From: Candidatus Peribacteria bacterium
Lineage (GTDB): Bacteria; Patescibacteriota; Gracilibacteria; Peribacterales; Peribacteraceae
Assembly: GCA_028286915.1 (NCBI GenBank)
Contig: JAQBQQ010000024.1
Location: 1-38,954, forward strand
Reading direction: 5' to 3'
Length of the DNA stretch: 38,954 bases
The notes beneath the pieces were generated by a model, which worked only from the letters and a program-made list of their open reading frames with translations, searched no databases and was not told the DNA's origin. Positions 1 to 7,614 of the stretch are shown here, in pieces (the first letter of the stretch is position 1; the number at the start of each line of letters is the position of its first letter). Made by a program: the position numbers and the translations under genes.

Positions 1-422
1 TATCCAATGAAGCAGATGCCTGCCACTTTGCCGGTGTAGCCTTTAAGAAGGCCCCACAGGGCAAAGGTGCCGCCCTCGCCCTTGTTGTCGGCCCGCATGA
101 CCAGCAGGTCATACTTGACTGTCAGGAAGATGAGCGCCCAGAGAATGAGGCTGAATCCTCCGAGGGTTTCGTGAACAGCAAGGAAATTGCCGCCGTTCTT
201 CAAAAAATCTGTGAGCCCCTCTTCACCGCCTTTAACATCGTACTTGAGCCTGATGGTCTCCCTCGTGATCTCCATGACGGTGTACAGGACCGAAGTCCCG
301 ATATCCCCGTACACGGTGCCGGTTGCTTCACGCATGCGCGTGAAGAGACCACCTCCATGGACGTGGCCGTGAGAAGTGTGTTCATTCTTGACCGGAACAA
401 TGTGACCGTTCGACGCAGACAT
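1..422 (-). CDS. kup: Kup-family potassium uptake protein, N-terminal part (runs off left edge)
   Basis: K+/H+ symporter of the KUP/HAK/KT family in the inner membrane; only the first 140 codons lie in the window. The translation contains GTVYGDIGTSVLY, matching the family's first-helix signature (xYGDIGTSPLY), and VMRADNKGEGGTFAL, matching the conserved RADNxGEGG motif after the second helix. The start is the ATG at 420-422. The frame is open a little further upstream to a TGA, so a GTG 18 codons upstream is a possible alternative. A weak AAGGA lies about 9 nt before the ATG, one of very few purine-rich leaders in the window. The first 25 residues are polar and His-rich, which is longer than typical Kup N-termini. 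It is transcribed leftward, away from the carbonic-anhydrase-like gene. Confidence 0.88.
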   Translation of the reverse strand, partial: MSASNGHIVPVKNEHTSHGHVHGGGLFTRMREATGTVYGDIGTSVLYTVMEITRETIRLKYDVKGGEEGLTDFLKNGGNFLAVHETLGGFSLILWALIFLTVKYDLLVMRADNKGEGGTFALWGLLKGYTGKVAGICFIG

Positions 423-697
423 GGAAGAGAGTCCTTGATCCTGAACCTGGTGCACTTTCGCCGGCGACAAGCCGGTGAATCACTGTTTCCAAAAACCAAC
501 GAGGTTTCCGGACATGTTTGCCATGCATTATTAAGAATTTCCAATAATGCATGTAGCCACGAAAACGGACTGCGGATTCGAGGGAATCCTCCTCCATTTC
601 ATGGGTCTGTCTGGTCTCGTGGCTGCATGCATATCCAACCTTTCAAAGATCAACCCCAAAGGGGTTCTCCCCTGACAAGTTTCCTTTTCAGGGGGCC
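423..697 (-). promoter_or_regulatory. structured 5' leader of kup, candidate riboswitch
   Basis: About 270 nt separate the likely transcription start from the kup ATG. On the minus strand the leader shows, in order: a CCCCTGA/TCAGGGG stem (669-675 with 688-694), directly followed by GGGGAGAACCCC-TTT-GGGGTTGATCT, then an imperfect 14-nt inverted repeat (549-562 with 617-630) enclosing a GGATTC/GAATCC hairpin (574-589), then a perfect 10-bp hairpin (523-532 with 543-552). The last two stems share bases 549-552, so they cannot form together. The GGGGAnAACC...GGGGTTGATCT part resembles the core of ydaO/yuaA c-di-AMP riboswitches, which often control K+ transporters. The conserved 3' part of that class is not evident. 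Structure is seen; ligand identity is inference. Confidence 0.4.
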
Positions 698-699
698 AC

Positions 700-727
700 A
701 CATTATGCCTAATTTTTAAACAGTCAA
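700..727 (-). promoter_or_regulatory. candidate sigma70-like promoter for kup
   Basis: Minus strand: TTGACT (complement of 722-727) and TAATGT (complement of 700-705) with a 16-nt spacer. Initiation would fall near 693, just before the first stem of the structured leader. The agreement with the leader boundary is the main support; it is not experimentally shown. Confidence 0.35.
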
Positions 728-883
728 ATGAACCACTGCAAAATAGAAACGGCATCTAAGAGCCATTTTGTTTATTTCAGCGATTCGATGATTTTTATGG
801 TTCGCTATAGCTTTTTTGAGACATTTCAGTAGGCACAAAAATGCAAGAAACGCTATTCTGAATACATCATTATCCAAACGCCT

Positions 884-1690
884 ATGAGCCTTTCTAAAGA
901 ATCCGAAAAAGACCTTGCCTGGGAACTTGCCTGGGAACATCCATTCTTTGCAAAAGGACCGGATATATGGCTAAAAGAAGTAAAACGAACCAATGTAGCC
1001 GCGGCATTCGGCATGAAAGGCGGCATTCTCATGTGCATAGATGAAGGCGTGGAACCGGAGCCGGGCAAAAACGGCGTGTATCTGGCTGGTTCCGGCATTT
1101 TGTACAGAAAAAACAGCATTGCGGATCCACAGGACCGCCGGCGGCAACTGGCCGAGGATTTGCGCGATAAGAAAATAACCGGTGTCATGAGCCATTCAGA
1201 CTGCGGTGCCTGTGCAATTTTTTGCCATGAAACAGGATCTGATGAACCGGACATAGTTGCCAGAGAATGGGCATTACAACTGGCTGATGATTTACATGTG
1301 CCATACATGGGACATATTGAACGTCCCAACAGACCTGCGTTTCATCATGCACTCATTGCTTACTACGATGGCACTGCCAGCCTGAGAGACCCATCACTCG
1401 GCGGTCTACCACCCGGCTTTACCATTAGTCGGGGCATTATTGATGACACAGAACATGCTTTGTATGAACTCAATCTGGCATGCCAGATTGCCTTTGGCGA
1501 CCATGGCTTTGGTGACCGTTTTACAGCCGAGCGGCCATTCCATATTGTCGTTATTGTGGATACTACGGATACACAGTTAACAGAAGACAAGCTGGTATCC
1601 GAAGTACGACCGGTGCTGGAAAAAGACTCACGATTAAAATTGGTAGTGATGCACAAACCGACAGACGAGAGTCAAAATTCCAAGCACTAA
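884..1690 (+). CDS. beta-carbonic-anhydrase-like protein
   Basis: 268 aa. It carries the zinc-ligand pattern of beta-carbonic anhydrases: MCIDEG with C51 and D53, and SHSDCGAC with H104 and C107, the Cys-to-His distance being about that of classical enzymes. In true beta-CAs the first motif is CxDxR and the Arg holds the Asp; here that position is Gly55, so activity is uncertain and another zinc-dependent role is possible. There is no signal peptide or membrane segment, so it is probably cytosolic. The C-terminus (SQNSKH then TAA) is encoded by an intergenic repeat that supplies the stop codon. It is divergent from kup. No ribosome-binding motif precedes the ATG. Confidence 0.6.
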   Translation: MSLSKESEKDLAWELAWEHPFFAKGPDIWLKEVKRTNVAAAFGMKGGILMCIDEGVEPEPGKNGVYLAGSGILYRKNSIADPQDRRRQLAEDLRDKKITGVMSHSDCGACAIFCHETGSDEPDIVAREWALQLADDLHVPYMGHIERPNRPAFHHALIAYYDGTASLRDPSLGGLPPGFTISRGIIDDTEHALYELNLACQIAFGDHGFGDRFTAERPFHIVVIVDTTDTQLTEDKLVSEVRPVLEKDSRLKLVVMHKPTDESQNSKH

Positions 1691-1715
1691 ATTCCAGATT
1701 CCAAAAAAGTTGAAG
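1678..1715. repeat. A/T-rich TTCCAAGCACTAAATTCCAGATTCC repeat, copy 1
   Basis: Short repeat of the family AATTCCA/TCTAAGCACTAAATTCC, related to copies at 5971-6041, 10061-10095 and 16345-16416. This copy overlaps the last codons and the TAA stop of the carbonic-anhydrase-like gene. Confidence 0.5.
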
Positions 1716-1795
1716 TTCCAAATAACAAACTAACTATACAAAGTGCCAATCAAAAAATAATTCTCAACTATACATTATCAATTTTTCATTCTCCA

Positions 1796-4354
1796 TTACA
1801 TGCTGTACGTATGCTTTTTATAAAACCAGCGCTTGGCCATTTCGGTGACAGCCAGATAACACACGACAATGCCCGCAAGCATACCAAGAATAGAGGGCGG
1901 CAATGGAACCATTTGCAGGTAACCGGCAATGGGCGAATAGGGCAGAAGCCAGCCAATGCCGACAATAGCAACGGTGGACAGCAGCAGGCGCTTGCTGGGG
2001 CGGCTGTCGACGAACGGCATGTGCTGCGTACGGATAATGTGAATTACCAGTGTCTGCGTTGCCAGGGATTCCAGGAACCAGCCTGTGCGGAACGCGGCGG
2101 GCGCGGCGGGGAAAGCGGTATACAGCACGTAGAATGTAAGAAAATCAAACGCCGAACTTACCGGGCCGAACGTGAACATGAAATTACGGATAAACCGAAT
2201 GTCCCACTTGCGCGGCCGGCTGATGTAATCCGGGTCTACGGAATCCGACGGAATAGTAATCTGCGACAGATCATACAGAAAATTATTGAGCAGAATCTGC
2301 ACCGGCAGCATGGGCAGATACGGCAGAAAAAGCACGGCACCCAGCACGCTGAACATGTTTCCGAAATTGGAAGAAATACCCATCATGACGTACTTCATGG
2401 TGTTGCCGAACGTCTTGCGGCCTTCCATAACACCATCCACCAGTTCACGCAGGCCTTTATGCGTTAACACCATGTCGGCGGATTCCTTGGCCACGTCCAC
2501 GCCGTTGCTCACGGAAATGCCCACGTCGGCGGCCTTAAGCGACGGCGCATCGTTAATGCCATCGCCCATGTAACCCACCACATGACCGTTTAAACGCAGG
2601 GCATTAATGATGCGGTTTTTTTCATCCGGCGAGAAGCGGGCGAAAATAGTGGTGCGCTCCACTACAATCCGCAGCGCATCATCGGTAAGGGCGTCAATGT
2701 CCTGCCCCAGCAGTACACCCTTAATGGGAAGCCCCACTTCCTCGCAAATTTTTCGCGTGACGAATTCGTTGTCGCCGGTAATGATTTTAATATCAATACC
2801 CAGCTGCTCCAGCTGTTGCAGTACTTTAGAAACATCTTTCTTGGCCGGGTCCAGAAACGCCACAAAGCCGACCAGCTGCAAATCCGTTTCATCGGCTTTG
2901 GAATATTTCTTCTGATGCTCCGGCATTTCTTTGGTGGCAATGGCCAGCACGCGGAAACCCTGCCTGCTCAATTCATGATAATGATCGGACAATTCCTGCA
3001 GTACTTTTTTATCCATTGCAATGCACGCATTCTCTTTGCAATAACAACTGCAGGACTTGAATACTTCTTCCGGCGCGCCTTTGGTAATAAGGACGTGCCT
3101 GCCGTTCTGCTCCACCACTACGCTCATTTTCTTGCGGAAAAAATCAAACGGGATTTCATCCACTTTGGTATAGGCGGAAATATCCACGGGGCGGAAACCG
3201 ATAACGGCATCGTCCAATGGATTCCGGATTCCGGTTTGATGACTGCTGTTCAAGTATGCATGTAACAGTACGTCATCGGACATGCGGCCCGCCGTATCTT
3301 CGTATTTAATGAGTGTGATTTTATCCTCGGTAAGCGTACCGGTTTTATCGGTACATAAAATATCCATGCTGCCGAAAGATGGAATAGCCGTAAGCTTCTT
3401 TACAATGACGCCGTGCTTCGCCATTTTAATGGAACCGCTGGCCATGGTGATGGACATAATCATCGGCAGCAGCTCCGGCGTTAAGCCGACTGCCACGGCA
3501 ACGGCGAACAGGAATGACTGGAGAATATCTTTCTTATCCAGCGCATTAAAAAGGAAAATGAACAACACGAAGCAAATGGTGGTGCGCAAAATAAGGACAC
3601 TGAAATGTTTGATGCCTTTGGTGAAATCGTTATCCGGGCTTTCGCCTACCAGCTTTTTGGCAATCTTGCCGAACTCGGTATGCGAACCGGTCTTCAGCAC
3701 AACGGCCATGGCCGAACCGCTGATGACGTTTGTCCCCAGAAAGACAATATTATGCAGCGCCGTAATTTCTTCGGCTTTTTCCACCGGATCAGCTGATTTT
3801 TCGGCTGGAAAAGATTCGCCGGTAAGCGACGACTGATTCACAAAAAAATCTTTTGATTCCAGCACGCGCATATCGGCCGGAGCCAGGTCGCCGGCACTCA
3901 GCAGTACAATATCGCCGGGTACCAGATCCAGAATGGGCAGTTCCACCTTCTTTCCGTCTCGGAGGACTGTTGCCGTCGTTGCAACGCGGGCCTTGAGTTT
4001 TTCCGCCGCCTTATTGGCACGGTGCTCCTGGAAAAAATTGAGCGACACGCTCATGAAGACAATGCCCAGCACCAGGCTGGCATCCACATATTGTCCGGCA
4101 CCGAATGAAAGCAGGGATGCAAACAGCAGCACGATGACGAGCGGATTTTTAAAATTGGAAAGCAGTTCAAACAGCCAACCGGCTTTGCGCTCCCTGGCCA
4201 GCGTATTGGGACCGAACAATTGTATTCTCCGGTCCGCCTCATTTTTGGTTAATCCTTTTCGGGAACTTTCCCAGGCCGTTACCACGCTTTCAGCAGACTG
4301 GCTGGCAAACATAGCAAGAGTTTGCAACTGTTGCGCTTGTAAGGCGGCCGGCAT
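1796..4354 (-). CDS. mgtA: magnesium-importing P-type ATPase (P3B)
   Basis: 852 aa inner-membrane P-type ATPase that drives Mg2+ uptake with ATP. Visible landmarks: N-terminal cation-ATPase domain (LTKNEADRRIQLFGPN), actuator TGES (SSLTGES), VGLTPELLPM before the phosphorylation site, DKTGT with the phosphorylated Asp at about 336, TGDN and GDGINDAPSLKAADVGIS in the P-domain, then a C-terminal set of helices. The overall sequence follows bacterial MgtA/MgtB rather than Ca2+ or Cu+ pumps. The frame stays open 62 codons upstream, but the ATG at 4352-4354 is preferred because the protein then starts like relatives and a good promoter lies inside the would-be extension. It stands alone between convergent carbonic-anhydrase-like and co-directional GT2 genes. 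Confidence 0.93.
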   Translation of the reverse strand: MPAALQAQQLQTLAMFASQSAESVVTAWESSRKGLTKNEADRRIQLFGPNTLARERKAGWLFELLSNFKNPLVIVLLFASLLSFGAGQYVDASLVLGIVFMSVSLNFFQEHRANKAAEKLKARVATTATVLRDGKKVELPILDLVPGDIVLLSAGDLAPADMRVLESKDFFVNQSSLTGESFPAEKSADPVEKAEEITALHNIVFLGTNVISGSAMAVVLKTGSHTEFGKIAKKLVGESPDNDFTKGIKHFSVLILRTTICFVLFIFLFNALDKKDILQSFLFAVAVAVGLTPELLPMIMSITMASGSIKMAKHGVIVKKLTAIPSFGSMDILCTDKTGTLTEDKITLIKYEDTAGRMSDDVLLHAYLNSSHQTGIRNPLDDAVIGFRPVDISAYTKVDEIPFDFFRKKMSVVVEQNGRHVLITKGAPEEVFKSCSCYCKENACIAMDKKVLQELSDHYHELSRQGFRVLAIATKEMPEHQKKYSKADETDLQLVGFVAFLDPAKKDVSKVLQQLEQLGIDIKIITGDNEFVTRKICEEVGLPIKGVLLGQDIDALTDDALRIVVERTTIFARFSPDEKNRIINALRLNGHVVGYMGDGINDAPSLKAADVGISVSNGVDVAKESADMVLTHKGLRELVDGVMEGRKTFGNTMKYVMMGISSNFGNMFSVLGAVLFLPYLPMLPVQILLNNFLYDLSQITIPSDSVDPDYISRPRKWDIRFIRNFMFTFGPVSSAFDFLTFYVLYTAFPAAPAAFRTGWFLESLATQTLVIHIIRTQHMPFVDSRPSKRLLLSTVAIVGIGWLLPYSPIAGYLQMVPLPPSILGMLAGIVVCYLAVTEMAKRWFYKKHTYSM

Positions 4355-4396
4355 GTCAGGTTTTGGTGTAAGTATGATGAAGAATATATTCCAGAT

Positions 4397-4405
4397 ATTA
4401 TAGCA
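4397..4405 (-). promoter_or_regulatory. extended -10 promoter of mgtA
   Basis: Minus strand TGC-TATAAT, a perfect -10 hexamer with an extended TGn element (hexamer at 4397-4402). The -35 region is poor, as is usual for extended -10 promoters. It predicts a 5' UTR of about 35 nt before the ATG at 4354. The UTR is too short for a magnesium-sensing leader. Confidence 0.55.
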
Positions 4406-4655
4406 GAAATACCGCCCATGAACGAGAGGAAGAATCAGCCAGGTTTTATAATCCCGCTTATGCTTTTGATTGGCGCTATAAATAGCTCCAGACACTATAT
4501 GCATGTATTTGCTTCTCACGCCATTATATGTTCCGTTCACCTGATTACGTATTGAACGGCAGTGTCATTGAGTATGTGCCTGTCACCGATTGAACCGTAC
4601 GAAAATATTGTAACTGCTAAAATGAATGTCTGAAATTGCTGGAATTTCATGCACG
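4406..4655. other. intergenic region between GT2 and mgtA
   Basis: About 300 bases from 4355 to 4655 separate mgtA from the upstream GT2 gene. Apart from the mgtA promoter I see no credible gene, riboswitch or repeat. A spurious N-terminal extension of mgtA occupies part of it. Confidence 0.4.
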
Positions 4656-5366
4656 TTAGCGGATATCTACATATTCATCCGTCACCTGCTTATGAAACAA
4701 CACTTCTGATAAATAGTTCATAGCGTACAGAATACCCGTTTTTATCATTCCCTGTCCCTGTAAACGACGAGCCGAAGAATATGTATAGAAACGCGTACTG
4801 AATTTTACATCGCCAATGGCGTACAAGCGCCGGCCGAGGTTGGTATCATCACCGTAGAATGCAATCTTGGTATCGAAACCGTCAATAGCCTCCAGAGCTG
4901 TCTTACGGGTGGCAAAGTTGCCGCCAAGAACCGTATAACCGGCCATGGCATGGGCCGGAAGAGCCAGTGTCATCCACCAGTAATACAGAAACACGCTCTG
5001 CCATGTGGGAAGATCAAAAAACCAATACGGTCCGCTTAAGCAAACCAGATTGGGTTTTGTAAATTCACGTTCAATGGTTTCGAACCAGCCTTCCATTACG
5101 CGTGTGTCGGCATCCAGATAGGCAAGAATATTGCCTGTCGCCATACGAAAACCTGCGTCACGGGCAAAGCCAGTTCCCTTGCGGGTTTCCTGAATAACAA
5201 TGATGCCGGGGTAACTACGGGCTATGTCTGCCGTGCGGTCGGTGCTGGCATTATCGACGACAATAATTTCTGTCACGCGGTGGGACTTAAAGCGGATAAC
5301 GCTGTCCAGGCATGCGCCAATGTATTTTTCCTCGTTGTAAGCGGGGATGACTACGCTGATCGTCAT
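4656..5366 (-). CDS. family 2 glycosyltransferase
   Basis: 236 aa GT-A fold transferase that would add a sugar from a nucleotide-sugar donor, probably to an envelope glycan or lipid. The N-terminus MTISVVIPAYNEEKYI and IIVVDNASTDRTADIA are the donor-binding signature. YLDADTRV (DxD-type metal site, about residue 95) and FYGDDTNLGRRL (the ED/DD acceptor-side motif) follow. A hydrophobic stretch near residues 128-148 may dip into the membrane. The length is short for the family but the core is complete. A truncated stub with a near-identical N-terminus lies upstream (5501-5614). Acceptor and sugar cannot be told from sequence. Confidence 0.85.
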   Translation of the reverse strand: MTISVVIPAYNEEKYIGACLDSVIRFKSHRVTEIIVVDNASTDRTADIARSYPGIIVIQETRKGTGFARDAGFRMATGNILAYLDADTRVMEGWFETIEREFTKPNLVCLSGPYWFFDLPTWQSVFLYYWWMTLALPAHAMAGYTVLGGNFATRKTALEAIDGFDTKIAFYGDDTNLGRRLYAIGDVKFSTRFYTYSSARRLQGQGMIKTGILYAMNYLSEVLFHKQVTDEYVDIR

Positions 5367-5500
5367 AAGTCTGGCGAAGGTACACCATTAGTATCTCTGT
5401 ATGACGCATACTATAGCGGCCTCTTGCAGAAATAAGAAGCTCAAGGAGAACGTAAATGCTGTTTGAATCGCTCTTATAAATAATGATAACAATTGATTCA

Positions 5501-5614
5501 CTATAAGACGTTACTCTTATTTTTTCCCTGTAAAAATTCGGCGCCGTCACCCCGGGTGCAATCCGCTATGTATTTTTCCTCATTATGGGCCGGAATAATG
5601 ATGCTGATAGTCAT
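5501..5614 (-). pseudogene. truncated glycosyltransferase N-terminus (GT2 stub)
   Basis: A 37-codon frame begins MTISIIIPAHNEEKYIADC, nearly the same as the first 19 residues of the intact GT2 gene at 5366 (MTISVVIPAYNEEKYIGAC), then runs into unrelated sequence and stops at TAG. The DNA shares GAGGAAAAATACAT exactly but differs at many third positions, so it is an old paralogue rather than a fresh duplication. The break falls right after Cys19. Most likely the remains of a second GT2 gene whose body has been deleted. Confidence 0.6.
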
Positions 5615-6067
5615 AGACAAAGGAGAAATTTACCAATTATTAAAGCAAAGTAAAATTACGATGATCTATCACAAGCCATACACCGCATATATCGGTATTC
5701 ATACGTTTCACAAATAACAGCTACCATACCGGTTAGTGTCCGGAAAATAAGTTTCTGGTACGTATACCGTTCATACTCACATTCATACACGACAGACCCG
5801 TCTGCCTGCACACGCATACTCCGGCGATACCGCCAGTGACAGTATTCCACCACGCATAAAACCACCGAGCCGTTTCCGGCTGAATGTTCTGGGTGCGTCG
5901 TGGCAGAGCGCTGGCGCTCGATACGAGCATGTTAATGAGAACTTTTGTACATACAAGAAAAAGGTGAGGAAAATTCTAAATCCTAATTTCTAAGCACTAA
6001 ACATCCTTCATTTAGAATTTAGGATTTAGAGCTTAGGATTTTGGTATCTCACGGCTATCATTCCCCC
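5615..6067. other. gene-poor region downstream of uppP promoter side, with unidentified minus-strand frames
   Basis: About 450 bases with no recognised gene. Two overlapping minus-strand frames of 65-69 codons cover 5656-5930. One contains a plausible stretch (MRVQADGSVVYECEYERYTY) but has no recognisable family or start context, so I do not call it. A repeat lies at 5971-6041. The region may be the deleted body of the GT2 pseudogene plus decay. Confidence 0.35.
5971..6041. repeat. A/T-rich inverted repeat, copy 2
   Basis: AAATCCTAA at 5978-5986 pairs with TTAGGATTT at 6019-6027 and again at 6033-6041. The core TTTCTAAGCACTAAA links it to the other copies of this family. It ends about 27 bases before the uppP start, so it would lie in or just before the uppP leader. 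Confidence 0.55.
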
Positions 6068-6841
6068 ATGTACCCTCTCCACGCGCTCATCCTCGGTATT
6101 ATTGAAGGCATTTCTGAATTTCTGCCCATTTCCTCCACCGGGCACCTTATTCTTGCATCAAAATTATTAAATCTGCCGGAAACGGAATTCCTGAAAAGCT
6201 TTGAAATTATCATTCAATTGGGTGCCATATTGGCTGTCGTAGTTCTTTATGGAAAATCATTGATCACATCCAAAGAAGTCCTTCTTAAAGTGCTGGCTGC
6301 TTTTATACCGACAGCTGTTATCGGCTTTGTGCTGCATCATTTTCTCAAATCATACCTGCTCGGAAACGTGCAAGTTGTACTGTGGGCACTGGGTATTGGC
6401 GGGGCATTCCTTATTCTGTTCGAACATTTCCACACCGAAAAACCCGATGCCACCGAAAACGCAGCGGACATCAGCTACAAACAGGCAATTATTATCGGAC
6501 TGTTTCAGTCCATTGCCATTATTCCGGGCGTCTCACGTTCGGCATCCACTATTGTAGGCGGCTTGCTGCTGGGCCTTAAGCGCAAAACCATCGTAGACTT
6601 CTCCTTTCTGCTCGCCATTCCCACCATGGGTGCCGCCACGGCATTGGACTTGTTCAAATCGGCTCACGCATTTTCCTCCGGTGATTTTCATCTGCTTGCC
6701 ATCGGCTTTGTCACGTCATTCGTTGTCGCCCTCTTCGCCATCCGGTGGCTGCTCAAATTTATTAAAAATCATTCATTCACCGGTTTTGGCGCGTATCGCA
6801 TTGTTATCGCTGTTCTGTTCTGGATTTTTCTGATGCGCTAA
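6068..6841 (+). CDS. uppP: undecaprenyl-diphosphatase UppP (BacA)
   Basis: 257 aa polytopic membrane enzyme that dephosphorylates undecaprenyl diphosphate to recycle the lipid carrier for peptidoglycan and other glycans; overexpression gives bacitracin resistance in known species. Both family signatures are clear: EGISEFLPISSTGHLIL near residue 14 and PGVSRSASTIVGG near residue 157. Length matches the family (260-280 aa). The ATG at 6068 is chosen because MYPLHALILGIIEG is the family-like start; a TTG 9 codons upstream lies in the repeat. It ends 32 bases before the convergent endonuclease V gene. Confidence 0.95.
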   Translation: MYPLHALILGIIEGISEFLPISSTGHLILASKLLNLPETEFLKSFEIIIQLGAILAVVVLYGKSLITSKEVLLKVLAAFIPTAVIGFVLHHFLKSYLLGNVQVVLWALGIGGAFLILFEHFHTEKPDATENAADISYKQAIIIGLFQSIAIIPGVSRSASTIVGGLLLGLKRKTIVDFSFLLAIPTMGAATALDLFKSAHAFSSGDFHLLAIGFVTSFVVALFAIRWLLKFIKNHSFTGFGAYRIVIAVLFWIFLMR

Positions 6842-6873
6842 AAACACGGACGCAAAAGAAACCCTGGTCCAAT

Positions 6874-7587
6874 TCATGCAAACAGCGAAGCCTGCGCACC
6901 CGGAGTACCAGTCCCAACCCGCATGGCATTCACATACAAATGCGCCAATCGGGTTGGTTCCGGCAATTTGTAGCCACGCGCACAGGCAATAACCAGCTCC
7001 ACGGCTGATGCCATATTGATATGATTGCCCGGTGAGACCAGTACCGGTTGTACATTGTCTTTCAGTCTCAGTGCCACGCCAATCTGCTCATCGGCATCCA
7101 AAAGCGGACTGATACTGCCCGCCTTGACACCCGGTTCTGCAAATATGCCAGTCAGGCGGCTCTTAGCCACGCCGACAGTCGGCACATCCACCAGTAAGCC
7201 CAAATGCGCGGCAATACCCAACCGGCGCGGATGGGCAATGCCATGGCCGTCCACCAGAATGGCATGCGGCACAGTTTGCAAGTGACTAATGGCATTCGTC
7301 AGCACCGGAATTTCCCGAAACGAAAGAAGGCCGGGTGTGTAGGGAAATGTTGATTTTTCCTGAACGAACGATTGGTCCACCACCTGGCCCGTCCGCCTGT
7401 CCCACACAATAATGCCGGCCGTCAGAACAGGATCAAATTTATTTGATGATACATCCACACCCGCAACAAGCCTGCACCCAGCCACATCAACCGCGTTCAA
7501 TACATTAATGGATGCCGCCAATGTTTTCTGCAACGCAACAGCCTCGCGCGGCGGCAGATTCCATTCATGCAGAGTGCGGATATTCAT
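6874..7587 (-). CDS. nfi: endonuclease V
   Basis: 237 aa Mg2+-dependent nuclease that nicks DNA one base 3' of deoxyinosine. Conserved pieces: LVAGVDVSS with the first catalytic Asp, YTPGLLSFREIPVL with the Tyr wedge region and Glu, ILVDGHGIAHPRRLGIAAHLG with the second Asp, PTVGVAKSRL, and VSPGNHINMASAVE. The N-terminal VALQKTLAASI corresponds to the usual first helix. It ends in TGA, showing that UGA is a stop here. The upstream TMTC-like gene ends 27 bases before the start, so the two could be cotranscribed. Confidence 0.94.
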   Translation of the reverse strand: MNIRTLHEWNLPPREAVALQKTLAASINVLNAVDVAGCRLVAGVDVSSNKFDPVLTAGIIVWDRRTGQVVDQSFVQEKSTFPYTPGLLSFREIPVLTNAISHLQTVPHAILVDGHGIAHPRRLGIAAHLGLLVDVPTVGVAKSRLTGIFAEPGVKAGSISPLLDADEQIGVALRLKDNVQPVLVSPGNHINMASAVELVIACARGYKLPEPTRLAHLYVNAMRVGTGTPGAQASLFA

Positions 7588-7614
7588 ACGACTGATGACG
7601 AATGAACAGGAAGA

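Noticed and set aside
171-719. Plus-strand 182-codon frame at the left edge
   Set aside because: It is antisense to kup and its structured leader; the minus strand shows clear Kup motifs.
4355-4540. 62-codon N-terminal extension of MgtA
   Set aside because: It contains a perfect extended -10 promoter and does not resemble MgtA N-termini.
5656-5930. Two overlapping minus-strand frames of 65-69 codons
   Set aside because: No family, no start context, and both read through the same stretch; treated as noise or decay.
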